Shown here: piece by piece, positions 43,370 through 53,300 of the stretch
Layout of the letters: every line of letters starts with the position of its first letter
Position numbering within the stretch: the stretch's first letter is position 1
NCBI GenBank assembly: GCA_965197455.1
Contig: OZ240208.1
Span: 744,001 to 808,000 of the forward strand
Origin: JAGWBD01 sp965197455
Lineage (GTDB): Bacteria > Chloroflexota > Anaerolineae > Aggregatilineales > Phototrophicaceae
Length of the DNA: 64,000 nucleotides
Reading direction: 5' to 3'
Notes under the pieces: model-generated
The model's input: only the letters and a program-made list of their open reading frames with translations
What the model was told of the DNA's origin: nothing
Databases searched by the model: none
Translations under genes and position numbers: made by a program

Positions 43370-44438
43370 AATCAGGGCTGACGCGACGGTTGACATCCGC
43401 CTGTTGCATGCGCCTGCAGAAATGCATGCGGTCGTCGAGCTTGAGTTGGCAACCTGGTCGATTCCTCCTCACGAAGTCTTGCCCGTGCACCTGATGATCA
43501 CAATTGCTCTCAATGGCGGACAGGTGCTTGGTGCCTGGGCGGGCCAGGAAATGATTGGCATGTCCGTCGCCCTGCCTGCCTGGCGTGAGGGCGAGCGCAT
43601 CCTCTGGTCGCACATGGCCGGGGTGCACCCGAACTGGCAAGGCCGTGGAGTCGGCACTGCGCTGAAACGCCGGCAGTATGAACTGGCAGCGGCCGCTGGT
43701 TACCGTAGCGTACGCTGGACCTTCGATCCCCTGCAGCGCGGCAACGCCAATTTCAACTTTCGGCTACCGGGTGTGTGGGCCAATCGCTATTACGTCAATC
43801 ACTACGGCGAAATGGAAGATGGCATCAACGCCGGCTTGCCCAGCGATCGCCTTGAAGCGCACTGGCCAATCCGCGCGGCACGTTCTAACAAGCCTTCGCT
43901 ACTGACTGCGCCCGGACAGCTATTGCTCATGGCGGACGCAGCGGGCCGGCCACTTGCAGAAAATCTGCCAGACAGCGACAGTCCAACCGGAATTGAGATC
44001 CCACGCGGCCTGGCCGGGCTCAAGCAGCGTGACCCGTCCCTGGCGCTGGCGTGGCGCCTGGCAGTGCGCGCAGCCTTCCGGACAGCTTTCGCCAGGGGGT
44101 ACCGCGCCACAACCTTCTGTGACCTTGAAGGCCGGGCAGTGTACCAGCTGGAGCTACCGCAACCCTGGTTTCTCTACGTGCTGCGCTGCGATGATGGAAC
44201 GCTATACACGGGCATCGGCACCGATGTCCAAAGACGATTGCGGCAGCACAATCGCGGCCAGGGCGCAGCCTATACCGCAGCGCGCCGACCCTTGCAACTG
44301 CTGGCACACTGGAAGTATCGCGAACGAGGCCTGGCACAGCGTGCTGAAGCCGCATTCAAGAAGCTGGCCCGGTCAACCAAGCTGGCGCACGTGGCTTCAG
44401 CTGAACCATGGCAGGAAGGTATCCGCCAGCGCCTGTGA
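43362..44438 (+). CDS. GNAT (COG3375-like) and GIY-YIG nuclease fusion
   Basis: 358 residues, one uninterrupted frame. Residues 10-170 are a GNAT acyltransferase-like domain of the COG3375 sort (SHMAGVHPNWQGRGVGTALK with acyl-CoA loop 93-98, SVRWTFDPLQRGNANFNF, YGEMEDGINAGLPSDRL). After a variable region, 268-340 is a UPF0213-type GIY-YIG domain (FLYVLRCDDGTLYTGIGTD, RRLRQHN, Glu in QRAEAAFKKLARSTK). Substrate of either half is unknown. GTG start 8 bases before the hflX stop, so coupled to hflX; last gene of the plsX-to-here run. Confidence 0.85.
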   Translation: MSEIRADATVDIRLLHAPAEMHAVVELELATWSIPPHEVLPVHLMITIALNGGQVLGAWAGQEMIGMSVALPAWREGERILWSHMAGVHPNWQGRGVGTALKRRQYELAAAAGYRSVRWTFDPLQRGNANFNFRLPGVWANRYYVNHYGEMEDGINAGLPSDRLEAHWPIRAARSNKPSLLTAPGQLLLMADAAGRPLAENLPDSDSPTGIEIPRGLAGLKQRDPSLALAWRLAVRAAFRTAFARGYRATTFCDLEGRAVYQLELPQPWFLYVLRCDDGTLYTGIGTDVQRRLRQHNRGQGAAYTAARRPLQLLAHWKYRERGLAQRAEAAFKKLARSTKLAHVASAEPWQEGIRQRL

Positions 44439-44498
44439 GCGTTTGCCCTGCCTGTGGTATTATCCGATAGCAAGAAGCTTAAAATAGAGGAATATCCC

Positions 44499-45974
44499 AT
44501 GAGGAAAACCCTTGCACTTGCGGTGACTGTCCTGCTCCTGCTTACGCCGGCCACGATGCTGGGCGCGCAGGAGTTGCCGGATCTGATGGGCGCGACCATC
44601 ACAGTAGCGGTGGAAAACGCCTACATCCCCTTCAGTTTCATCGATCAGGAGACTGGCGAACCTGACGGCTGGGACTATGACACGCTGAACGAACTCTGCG
44701 CGCGGCTCAACTGCGTGCCCGAGTTTGTCGAGACGGCCTGGGACGGCATGATCCTGGCTGTTTCCAACGGCGAATATGACATGGCCGCCGACGGCATCAC
44801 CATCAAGCCGGACCGCGCCGAAATCGTGGACTTCTCCGATGGCTACATCTCGCTTGAGCAGGTGCTGCTGGGACGCATCGACGAGATGCGCTTCGACGGC
44901 AGCGAGGCCCTGGCCGCTGACGCGGCCCTGATGGTCGGCGTCCAGCCGGGCACGACCAACTACTGGGTCGCGCTGGAGCTGGTCGGCGAGGAACGCATCA
45001 TCGCCTACGAGACCTTCCCGGTGGCAGTGCAGGCGCTGATCGCCGGCGATGTGGACGCGGTAGTGATGGACGACGTGGCCGGACAGGGCTATGTGGGCGT
45101 CAACGTCGAGCTGCTGCAGATCGTTGGCGAGCCGCTGACCTCGACCGAAGAGCTGGGCTTCATCTTCCCGCTCGGTTCGGAACTGCGCGACGCCATCAAC
45201 GCGGGCCTGGAGTCGATGCAGGCAGACGGCACTCTGGAAGCCATCAACAACAAGTGGTTCCTGGGTGCGGAAGCCTTGCCGGACCTGATGGGCGCGACCA
45301 TCACCGTGGCGGTGGAGAATGCCTACATCCCCTTCAGCTTCATTGATCAGGAGACTGGCGAACCCGACGGCTGGGACTATGACACGCTGAATGAACTTTG
45401 CGCGCGACTCAACTGCGTGCCCGAGTTCGTCGAGACAGCCTGGGACGGCATGATCCTGGCTGTGTCCAACGGCGAATATGACATGGCCGCTGATGGCATC
45501 ACTATCAAGGCGGACCGCGCCGAAATTGTGGACTTCTCCGATGGCTACATCTCGCTCGAGCAGGTGCTGCTGGGACGCATTGACGAGATGCGCTTTGACG
45601 GCGGTGAAGCCCTGGCTGCTGACGCGGCCCTGATGGTCGGCGTCCAGCCGGGCACGACCAACTACTGGGTCGCACTGGAGCTGGTCGGCGAGGAGCGCAT
45701 CATTGCTTACGAGACCTTCCCGGTGGCGGTGCAGGCGCTGATCGCGGGCGACGTGGACGCGGTGGTGATGGATGACGTGGCTGGACAGGGCTATGTGGGC
45801 GTCAACGTCGAGCTGCTGCAGATCGTTGGCGAGCCGCTGACCTCGACCGAGGAGCTGGGCTTCATCTTCCCGCTGGGCTCGGAGCTGCGCGACGCCATCA
45901 ACGCGGGCCTGGAGGCGATGCAGGCGGACGGCACACTGGAAGCCATCAACAACAAGTGGTTCCTGGGCACCTGA
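44499..45974 (+). CDS. Internally duplicated amino-acid-type ABC substrate-binding protein
   Basis: 491 residues from the ATG at 44499 behind AGAGGAA. Signal peptide (ALAVTVLLLLTPATMLGAQ, no lipobox Cys), then two complete SBP_bac_3 domains of 234 residues each, joined head to tail without a linker. Both carry ITVAVENAYIPFSFID, EFVETAWDGMILAVSNGEYD and MVGVQPGTTNYWVALELVG. By eye the copies differ at only three residues (P/A, S/G, S/A). It should capture a polar amino acid or similar solute for the permease 47 bases downstream. Confidence 0.92.
   Translation: MRKTLALAVTVLLLLTPATMLGAQELPDLMGATITVAVENAYIPFSFIDQETGEPDGWDYDTLNELCARLNCVPEFVETAWDGMILAVSNGEYDMAADGITIKPDRAEIVDFSDGYISLEQVLLGRIDEMRFDGSEALAADAALMVGVQPGTTNYWVALELVGEERIIAYETFPVAVQALIAGDVDAVVMDDVAGQGYVGVNVELLQIVGEPLTSTEELGFIFPLGSELRDAINAGLESMQADGTLEAINNKWFLGAEALPDLMGATITVAVENAYIPFSFIDQETGEPDGWDYDTLNELCARLNCVPEFVETAWDGMILAVSNGEYDMAADGITIKADRAEIVDFSDGYISLEQVLLGRIDEMRFDGGEALAADAALMVGVQPGTTNYWVALELVGEERIIAYETFPVAVQALIAGDVDAVVMDDVAGQGYVGVNVELLQIVGEPLTSTEELGFIFPLGSELRDAINAGLEAMQADGTLEAINNKWFLGT
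44574..45974 (+). repeat. 702-bp in-frame tandem duplication
   Basis: Unit 1 is 44574-45275, unit 2 is 45276-45974. By-eye comparison gives about 40 base differences (roughly 94% identity), nearly all at third codon positions, with three amino-acid changes. Confidence 0.9.
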
Positions 45975-46021
45975 CCATGAGCTGAACACGGGCTCGATTT
46001 GAGCGAGGTTCTGTCAAAACC

Positions 46022-46924
46022 ATGGCTCCAGCACGAAAAACCAGTTTTGAACAGGCCTCGCTCGGACTGGCTGCGCAGGAATCACGCGCCAGGGTCGGGC
46101 CCGTTGATCGCATCTACAGCTTCCCATGGTGGGCGCTGGTGATGGTCGTCGCGGGCGCGCTGATTGCGATCAGCATCGCCGCCGACCAACTCTACTCGGG
46201 CATCTTCGACAAATTGCAGGTCGGCATCGCCATGACCCTGCGCGTGGCGGGGCTTGCCTATGTCTGCGCCATCTTCATCGGGCTGGTGGTTGGCATGATT
46301 CGTTCCAGCGTCCCGCAGCCCAGTCGAGGGCTTGCCGGGCGTCTGAGCAGCCTGGTTCATCTGGTCCTCTACAATCTGGCGTCGCTCTATGTGGCCATCA
46401 TGCGCGGCCTGCCGGTGTTGATCGTGCTTCTGATCTTCGCCTTCGTCATCGTGCCTGCCGCGCGCCGCTGGATCAATGAACTGCTCGGCACCGACTTTAC
46501 CTTCCGCGGCAGTTCTTGGGAATCTGCCGTGATTGCACTGGCCTTTACCTATGGCGCCTTCCTGTCCGAGACCTTCCGCGCCGGCATCCAGTCCATCGAA
46601 AGCGGGCAACGGGAAGCAGCCCGTTCGCTGGGCATGACCTGGTTTCAGTCCATGCGCTTCGTCGTCCTGCCCCAGGCCGTGCGCCGCATCCTGCCGCCGC
46701 TCGGCAATGACCTGGTCGCCATGACCAAGGATTCAGCGCTGGTGTCCATTCTGGGTGTGCGCGACATCACCCAGATTGCCAAGGTGTCTTCCGGGGCATC
46801 GTTCCGCTACCTGGAAACTTACTCGGTCGCCGCGATGATCTATCTCTTGTTGACCTTCATCGGCATGATGGGCGTGGGTTATGTAGAACGCCGAAACCGC
46901 AACCATCCGGGTCAGGAATCCTGA
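46022..46924 (+). CDS. Amino-acid ABC transporter permease (HisM/GlnP type)
   Basis: 300 residues with about six helices. The EAA loop is textbook: REAARSLGMTWFQSMRFVVL followed by PQAVRRILPPLGNDL, and IMRGLPVLIVLLIF and TYGAFLSETFRAGIQSIESG are typical of polar amino-acid importers. Works with the duplicated binding protein upstream. No ATPase gene follows: the next gene is convergent and overlaps the end by 13 bases. Confidence 0.93.
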   Translation: MAPARKTSFEQASLGLAAQESRARVGPVDRIYSFPWWALVMVVAGALIAISIAADQLYSGIFDKLQVGIAMTLRVAGLAYVCAIFIGLVVGMIRSSVPQPSRGLAGRLSSLVHLVLYNLASLYVAIMRGLPVLIVLLIFAFVIVPAARRWINELLGTDFTFRGSSWESAVIALAFTYGAFLSETFRAGIQSIESGQREAARSLGMTWFQSMRFVVLPQAVRRILPPLGNDLVAMTKDSALVSILGVRDITQIAKVSSGASFRYLETYSVAAMIYLLLTFIGMMGVGYVERRNRNHPGQES

Positions 46925-47889
46925 ATCTCGCTCACAACCTCCGGCAGTTGCGCCCAGTAGATGTCCGGACTGAACAGACTGTGCACGAAGAGGCGCATAT
47001 CCGGTGAGACTGTCAGGCCGGCCAGCGGCGCTTCCAGGTCAGTGAACAGAACGAGCTCGACGTCCTCGTTGCTGCAGCCACCCTGCGCGCTGCATATTTC
47101 CGGCTGCACCCGCCCCACCACGCCGCGCGTGCCGAGCGCATAGGTAAAGTAAAGCCAGCCATCCTGTGCCAGCGTCAGGCCGGTCGTGTTCTGCAGGCCA
47201 GAAACCAGTGGTCGCGGAGTTGCCGGTACGCCGCTGTCGGAGAGGACTTCAGCGCGCGGCGCCCATTCAATGGCGCGCCGGGCGCTGCCCGTGTTTGCCA
47301 CATAGACCCGCTCCTCATCCAGGGCGATGCCGGTTGGTGAGCGCAGCCCTTCAATCACTTCGCGCGCTGCCCCGCCGCGATAAATCAACAAGGTGCGATT
47401 CTGTTTCAGGCTGGTTACCAGAAATTCCTGATCGCCCAGAGATGCAATCCCCCAGGGGCCGCCCAGGTCGTCGCGCACCTCGCGTACGCCGCTACGGGTA
47501 ACGCGCAGCAGCGCATCCCTCTCGTAGTCCGGCACCCACAAGGTGAGCACGCCCGAGTCGTCGACCTCGACGTGCAGGGTATGGGCGTTCTGCACACCGT
47601 AAATGTAGGGTCGCGTTTGCGCGTCCCGCGAGTTGATTTCGTAAAGTGTTGAATCGCCGATGCAGGCAGCGAAGAGATAATCACGGAACCAGAACAAGGC
47701 GTTGGGGCGCTGGACGTTGCCCGTCAACAGGGACAACTGTTCCTGAATGAGCGGAAAGGTAATTTCTTCGGCGGCTTCTTCGGAGTCCCCGATTGCCGGA
47801 GGCGTGACCGTCGCTTCTTCCTGTGCAGCGAGCGTCAGGGCGCCGAACAGCAGAACCACAAGCAAGGCCAGTGAGGTCAATGTGCGCAT
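46912..47889 (-). CDS. Secreted beta-propeller (NHL/SMP-30-like) protein
   Basis: 325 residues. Signal peptide (LTSLALLVVLLFGALTLAAQ) with mature start Q-E-E, then repeated four-stranded blades (RPNALFWFRDYLFAACIGDS, GGPWGIASLGDQEFLVTSL, RSPTGIALDEERVYVANTG, NTTGLTLAQDGWLYFTYALG, APLAGLTVSPDMRLFVHSLF). The PxGIA/LTV pattern recalls NHL or gluconolactonase-type propellers. No catalytic residues can be assigned. Stands alone, divergent from the surface operon. Confidence 0.75.
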   Translation of the reverse strand: MRTLTSLALLVVLLFGALTLAAQEEATVTPPAIGDSEEAAEEITFPLIQEQLSLLTGNVQRPNALFWFRDYLFAACIGDSTLYEINSRDAQTRPYIYGVQNAHTLHVEVDDSGVLTLWVPDYERDALLRVTRSGVREVRDDLGGPWGIASLGDQEFLVTSLKQNRTLLIYRGGAAREVIEGLRSPTGIALDEERVYVANTGSARRAIEWAPRAEVLSDSGVPATPRPLVSGLQNTTGLTLAQDGWLYFTYALGTRGVVGRVQPEICSAQGGCSNEDVELVLFTDLEAPLAGLTVSPDMRLFVHSLFSPDIYWAQLPEVVSEIQDS

Positions 47890-47956
47890 GTTGTCTCCGG
47901 CTGCCTTTCTTCAGGTTCCATTATGGGCGTAAAGCCCCCGCTTTTCCAGCGGCTGG

Positions 47957-47976
47957 TATACTCGGGCAATTGCCCG
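47957..47976 (+). promoter_or_regulatory. -10 box and perfect palindrome upstream of the surface operon
   Basis: TATACT (47957-47962) is directly followed by the 14-base palindrome CGGGCAATTGCCCG (47963-47976), which would cover the transcription start about 30 bases before the first gene. This is the expected place for a repressor operator. The -35 is not convincing. Confidence 0.55.
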
Positions 47977-47992
47977 CTGTCGGAGGCGTTGG

Positions 47993-48793
47993 ATGGTCGC
48001 CTGCGTGAACGCAGTTGTGCGCATTGTGCTGCTGCTTTTGCCTGCGCTGGTAGCAGCCTGTAACCTGGCTTCTGCTACAGACATTCCGAAACAAGCCCCT
48101 GCCCAAATTGCGAGTTCGATTCCGCAGGGTACGCAGATGCCAGTGAACCGAACAGCTCTGCAATTGGTGACCACCACACCCTTGCCCCAGCAGGTCGTCG
48201 ATGCCCGGACCGCCGCGTCCCTGCCAACACCTGCGCAGGCCCCAGTGGCACTTGCAAGTGCGACGCCAGCTTTTGAGATGGACGTTGAAGTCGGCCCCGC
48301 CCCACTCATCGTGCAGTTTACGCCGCTGTCTGTGGCAGAAGAGAATGAGTACCGTTGGGATTTTGGTGACGGTGTACTGAGCTCTGAAGCTGATCCGCGG
48401 CACTGGTTCGTAAATCCCGGCAACTACACCATCACGTTGAAAGTGGCCTCGGACGATAGCAGCGTGAGCTATAGCCGCCTACTCACAGTTGAAGTGCCCG
48501 TCGTCCCCGAACCGATTGCGTCCCTGGTTGCCAATCCCCGACAAGGTACCGCGCCTCTCAGCGTGGAGTTTGATGCCAGCGATTCATCCGGCCTGATCGA
48601 CAGCCATGACTGGAATTTCGGTGATGGCAACAGTTCCACTGGAATGCACGTTTTGCACCGTTACGAGCTTGCCGGCAGCTATGTGGTCAGACTGGCAGTG
48701 TCCGGCCCTGGTGGGCAGTCTTTACGTGAATCGACAATTGAAGTACTGCCGCCAGTAGCGGCGCCAACCAGCAACCCGGCTCAGAATGGTTGA
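47993..48793 (+). CDS. Lipoprotein with two PKD domains
   Basis: 266 residues. Lipobox LVAAC puts Cys 23 at the mature end; GGAGGCG precedes the ATG. A Thr/Pro/Ala-rich spacer (about 25-90) leads to two PKD (Ig-like) domains marked by YRWDFGDG (about 118-125) and HDWNFGDG (about 204-211). PKD modules mediate surface contacts in exported proteins. First gene of the polysaccharide operon; overlaps the next by 8 bases. Confidence 0.85.
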   Translation: MVACVNAVVRIVLLLLPALVAACNLASATDIPKQAPAQIASSIPQGTQMPVNRTALQLVTTTPLPQQVVDARTAASLPTPAQAPVALASATPAFEMDVEVGPAPLIVQFTPLSVAEENEYRWDFGDGVLSSEADPRHWFVNPGNYTITLKVASDDSSVSYSRLLTVEVPVVPEPIASLVANPRQGTAPLSVEFDASDSSGLIDSHDWNFGDGNSSTGMHVLHRYELAGSYVVRLAVSGPGGQSLRESTIEVLPPVAAPTSNPAQNG

Positions 48794-50309
48794 GGGCCGG
48801 CCGACTGTAGTCAGTCTGCTTTGCCTGCCCTTTCTGTTGTTTGGCGCCTGCAGTAGCAGGTCGGCAAACCAGGAGCTCCTGGTTACCCTGAAGGCCGATG
48901 GTCAGGAACGTGCGGTGCTCCTGTCCGCGCCGGTCTCTGTGGATACCTTTCTGCATGATGCCGGAATCGAACCAGGCGCGCTGGACCGCTTCGAGCCACC
49001 GACCGGGACAATGCTGCGCGATGGCATGCGCGTGACCCTGGTACGTGTCCGCGAATTTGAGGAGTGCGAACACCAGGAAATTCCTTATCAGGTGCGTAGC
49101 TCAGCAGAGGACGGGCGAAAGCCTGCGACGTCGATCAAGGTGCAAAACGGCATTCCTGGCGAAGAAGAAAGATGCTATCTGGTGCTGACCGAAGACGGTG
49201 TACGCCGCAGCAGCGTGGAGCTCGGCCGCGTTCTCATTCGTGAACCGGTGGATGAATTGTGGCAGGACGCCCGTGCGGCTGTGCAGCAGCCCCTGGTCTT
49301 TGACGGCACGCTTGTGTGGATCAGTGAAGGCGATGCCTGGATCGCGCATGGTGACAGCAGCCGGCTGCAACAGGTAACGCACAGCGGAGACCTGGATGGC
49401 AAGGTGTTGTCGCTTTCAGCTACCGGGGAAGGTCTGCTTTATACTCGGTATAGCGGGCCAGGTTTCCAGGCCAGGCAGCGCAACCAGCTATGGCTGGCCC
49501 CGGACGTTGTGAATAGTCCGGAGGCACTACGTTTGCTGCCAGAAGAGGTGTCGACCGCCAGCTGGTTGCCGGGCAGCACAGAAGAATTTGGCTTCACGAC
49601 ACAGGCGGCCAGGCACACCATCGCGCGCATGCGCATCAATCCGGCAAGCGGCGAAGCGCTGCATTTTCAGGAACTGGTTGCGCCGGCAACAAACCTTGCG
49701 GACGGGCTGCCGGAAACGACTTTTGCCTGGTCGCCGGATGGCCAGTCGCTCGCCTGGGCTCAGGCGGACGCAGTCGGCTTGCTTGACCCAGCCAGCGGCA
49801 GCCACCGAATTTTGCTGAACGCTCCTGCAGACAAAGTTACTGACTTAAACTGCGTGCAACCTGCCCTGTCATGGTCGCCGGATTCGCGCCAGTTGCTGTC
49901 CGTGTTGCCCACTGCTTCCAGTGGGCAGTCTGCAGTGGTCGTGACTGACGTGACCGCCAGTTATGACGTGACCCTGTTCCACGATGCCGGCCCCTGCGCC
50001 GCGCCAGTTTATGCCCCCGTACTCACAGCAGAAGGGATCGCATTTCTCAAGGCACGCAACCGTTCGCGCCCGGATTCGCGCGCAGGCCATGATTTGATGC
50101 TCGCCGACCGGGATGGCAGTAACCCACGCCTGCTCTACCCTGTTGAAGGACAGCCTGGCCTGGATTACCGGCAACTGGTCTGGAGCCCGGGCGGGCATCA
50201 ACTGGCCTTCATCTACCAGGGCCGGCTCTGGCTTCTGACCATCGCCAGTGGCGAGGCGCATCAATTCTCCTTCGCAGGCAAGGCATCAGCACTGGACTGG
50301 GCAGGCTGA
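48786..50309 (+). CDS. Lipoprotein with DUF348/G5-like N-terminus and TolB-like propeller
   Basis: 507 residues. Signal with Cys 22 in LFGACSS (lipobox with Phe at -3, slightly unusual). About 30-80 looks like a DUF348 ubiquitin-like module (VSVDTFLHDAGIEPGALDRF), 90-150 like a G5 domain (ECEHQEIPYQVRSSAEDGR, VQNGIPGEEER). From about 165 a WD40/TolB-type propeller follows (TFAWSPDGQSLAWAQAD, ALSWSPDSRQLLSVLP, QLVWSPGGHQLAFIYQG). G5 is linked to cell-wall sugar binding. One base overlap with the next ATG (TGATG). Confidence 0.78.
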   Translation: MVEGRPTVVSLLCLPFLLFGACSSRSANQELLVTLKADGQERAVLLSAPVSVDTFLHDAGIEPGALDRFEPPTGTMLRDGMRVTLVRVREFEECEHQEIPYQVRSSAEDGRKPATSIKVQNGIPGEEERCYLVLTEDGVRRSSVELGRVLIREPVDELWQDARAAVQQPLVFDGTLVWISEGDAWIAHGDSSRLQQVTHSGDLDGKVLSLSATGEGLLYTRYSGPGFQARQRNQLWLAPDVVNSPEALRLLPEEVSTASWLPGSTEEFGFTTQAARHTIARMRINPASGEALHFQELVAPATNLADGLPETTFAWSPDGQSLAWAQADAVGLLDPASGSHRILLNAPADKVTDLNCVQPALSWSPDSRQLLSVLPTASSGQSAVVVTDVTASYDVTLFHDAGPCAAPVYAPVLTAEGIAFLKARNRSRPDSRAGHDLMLADRDGSNPRLLYPVEGQPGLDYRQLVWSPGGHQLAFIYQGRLWLLTIASGEAHQFSFAGKASALDWAG

Positions 50310-53300
50310 TGCGCCAACTCGTGCTGGTTTTCGTCTCACTGGCAGCTCTCGCAGGCAGCCTCACGGCAACCCTGTATACGATTGCGGAGCGTGACCAGCA
50401 GCTCCGGGGCCACGCTGTCGCCACCAACACCATGGAGTTGCCTCACATACTGCCGCGCCTGGGTGTCAACGCAGAGCTGGGCCAATATCCGCCTGAAGAG
50501 TTGCCGGGCCATCTGGCACGGATGCGTGACGTGCAGATCACCTGGGTGCGTCAGGTTTTCCCCTGGGATGAGATTGAAGCTGAACCCGGGCAGTATGACT
50601 GGGAGCCCTGGGACGCGTTTGTTGGCGCGATTGCAGAGTTCCCAAAGCTGGAACTGGTCGCCGTGCTAATGAACGCCCCGGAACATGCCAGCGGAAGTGA
50701 CATTGCTTCAGCTCCTCCCGGGAATCCAGCAGAGTTCGCCAGGTTCGTGCACGATTTTGCGCAGCGTTACGGGGACGTCATTGACTACTATCAGATTTGG
50801 GACGAGCCGAATCTGGAAGCTGCCTGGGGTCAACGTGACCCAGAGCCGGTGAGGTATCTGGCGCTGCTGCAGGCCGCCTGGCAGGCTATTCACAACGTAG
50901 ACCCGGAAGCCACGGTCATCGCTGCCGCGCTGGCCCCCACCGTTGAACAGGGTCCGCGCAATCTGAGCGACATCGCCTACCTGGATTCCCTGTACCAGCT
51001 GGGCGCAGCGGAATGGATGGATGCCGTTGCCGCCAAACCCTACGGCTTCAACAGCCCTCCCGATGATCGTACCGTGGCTGAGAGCCGTCTCAATTTCTCG
51101 CGCATCATCGCCCTGCGCAAGCTCATGCTAGAGTATGATGATGGCCACAAGCCGCTCTGGGCCAGTGCCTGGGGCTGGAACAGCCTGCCCGAACGCTGGA
51201 GCGGCGCGCCTTCAATTTGGGGTGGGGTAACTGAACAGCAGCGCAGCGACTGGACATTGGCGGCGCTGGCGCGGGCGGAGCGTGAATGGCCCTGGCTCGG
51301 TGGCATGATTTTGCAGCACTGGCAGCCGGATGCGTCAGATGATGATGCGCTGCAGGGATTTGCTCTGCTCGATGCTGAGGGACAGGCGACGCCCCTGCTG
51401 ACCGCACTCGAAAATCGGCCGGTACCGGCAGCAGCGGGCAATGGCCTGCATCCAGTAAACAGCCTCTGGGTCGAATACAGCGGCCTCTGGACATTTGGTG
51501 AGGCAGGCGCGGACTTTGGCTGGATCAATGACAGTGAGCTGCGCTTCAACTTTGTGGGCGAGGAAATCGCGCTGCTGGTGCGCGAAGGGGACTATGTCGC
51601 CTGGCTCTACACCACTGTGGATGGCGAGCCTGCCAACGCCTTGCCGCGAAACACGGATGGGCGCGCTTATCTCAACCTGACCAGCGCGACGCGCCAGCCG
51701 CATGTGCGTCTGGTGACCCTGGCTCGTGACTTGTCGCCAGGGCCGCACCGGCTGGAAATTGTAGTCAAGGAACTTGTTCCGGACGAACTTGAGGCGCGCT
51801 GGGCTTTGGCCGGCATCGCGGTGAGCAATGGAGATCCTGCGGAGGCCTGGAACCGTCAGATTTTGGCCGGCGGCATCGCCTCACTGATTGCCCTGGTGGC
51901 GCTAATTGCTACTGCACGTGGGCTTCCCGGGCACGCTGCCATGAACTCCCTGGCATTTCGTCTGACATTCCTTCACAGCGGTCTGCAACCGGTACTTGCC
52001 GTGCTGGCTTCGCTACTATTGATGCTTGGCATGTTGCTCACCTGGGGAGACGCGCTGCCCGCATTCTTTCGCCGCGAGTCCCTCCATCCGCTGCTGGCGC
52101 TGCTCACCGCCGGCCTGGTTCTGCTGCAACCTGGCCCGTTGCTCATTCTGCTGGCGTTGCTGCTGCTCTTTGTGCTGATCTACAACCGCCCCGCGCTGGG
52201 CCTCATGCTCACCCTGCTGTGGGCGCCCTTCTATCTCTTCCCGTTGCAGTTGTTCCAGTACGCCTTTCCGCTCGCTGAAGTACTCGTATTGCTGACCGCG
52301 CTTGCCTGGGCGACGCGCCAGCTTGTCCAGCGGGCGCGACAGTACAAGGACCACGTAGAGTCGACTGCTCCACAAATACAGCAGCAGCGGCGGCTACAGG
52401 GCCTCGACCTTGTGCTGCTTGCCTGGGTGTTCCTTGGCGTCCTGGCTCTCAGCTGGTCAGAACAGCGCGGGTCAGCCCTGACGGAACTCCGCGTTTTGTT
52501 CATCGAACCGGCGCTCTTTTATCTGGTGTTCCGACACGAGGCCCGTTCGCTGCGCACACGAATCATGCTGACCGACGCCTTGCTCACTGCCGGGTTGCTG
52601 GTGGCGCTGATCGGATTGTGGATGTTTTTTCGTGGCGAAGGCGTGATAACGGCAGAGGGAGGCGCACGTCGGCTCGTCAGCGTTTACGGTTCTCCCAACA
52701 ACGCGGCGCTGTTTCTGGGCCGCTGCCTGCCATTCGCACTGGCCTGGGCGCTACCCGGCACACACGGGATTCGTCGCTGGCTGGCGCTGGTTCTTGTGGT
52801 GCTGCTGCTGCTGGCCCTGGCGCTCACGCAGAGCGCAGGCGCACTGTTTCTGGGGCTGCCACTTTCGCTGGCGGCCATGCTGCTGCTTGCATGGCGTCGC
52901 CGTGCCCTGCTGCCCTTGCTGGGTTTGGCAGCTGCGGGAGCCCTCGGCATTGCCATCGCGCCAGTGATCAGCCCACGCTTTGCCCGGCTGCTGGATCTCG
53001 GCAGCGGAACAATTCACGTCCGACTTCAGCTTTGGCAAAGCTCGCTCGCCATGTTGCGCGATGACCCGCTGCGTGGCCTCGGGCTGGATCAGTTCCTGTA
53101 TGCCTATCGCGACACCTGGATTCTGCCGGATGCCTGGCGCGAACCGAATCTGTCACACCCCCACAACATCCTGCTTGACTTCTGGCTGCGCCTGGGATTA
53201 GCCGGCCCCCTGCTGCTGACAGCACTGCTGCTGACGTTCTGGCGCAGCGCCCTGCGCGCTTTTCGCAGTGCATCCAGCCATGGCTCGCGCGTTCTGCTGG

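Noticed and set aside
44460..45989. 509-codon minus-strand frame over the duplicated binding protein
   Set aside because: A shadow of the plus-strand gene in a high-GC region; it repeats only because the gene is duplicated, and it is rich in His/Gln/Asp with no motif.
47963..47976. Palindrome as a recombination or attachment site
   Set aside because: No integrase, direct repeats or tRNA nearby; its place next to a -10 fits an operator better.
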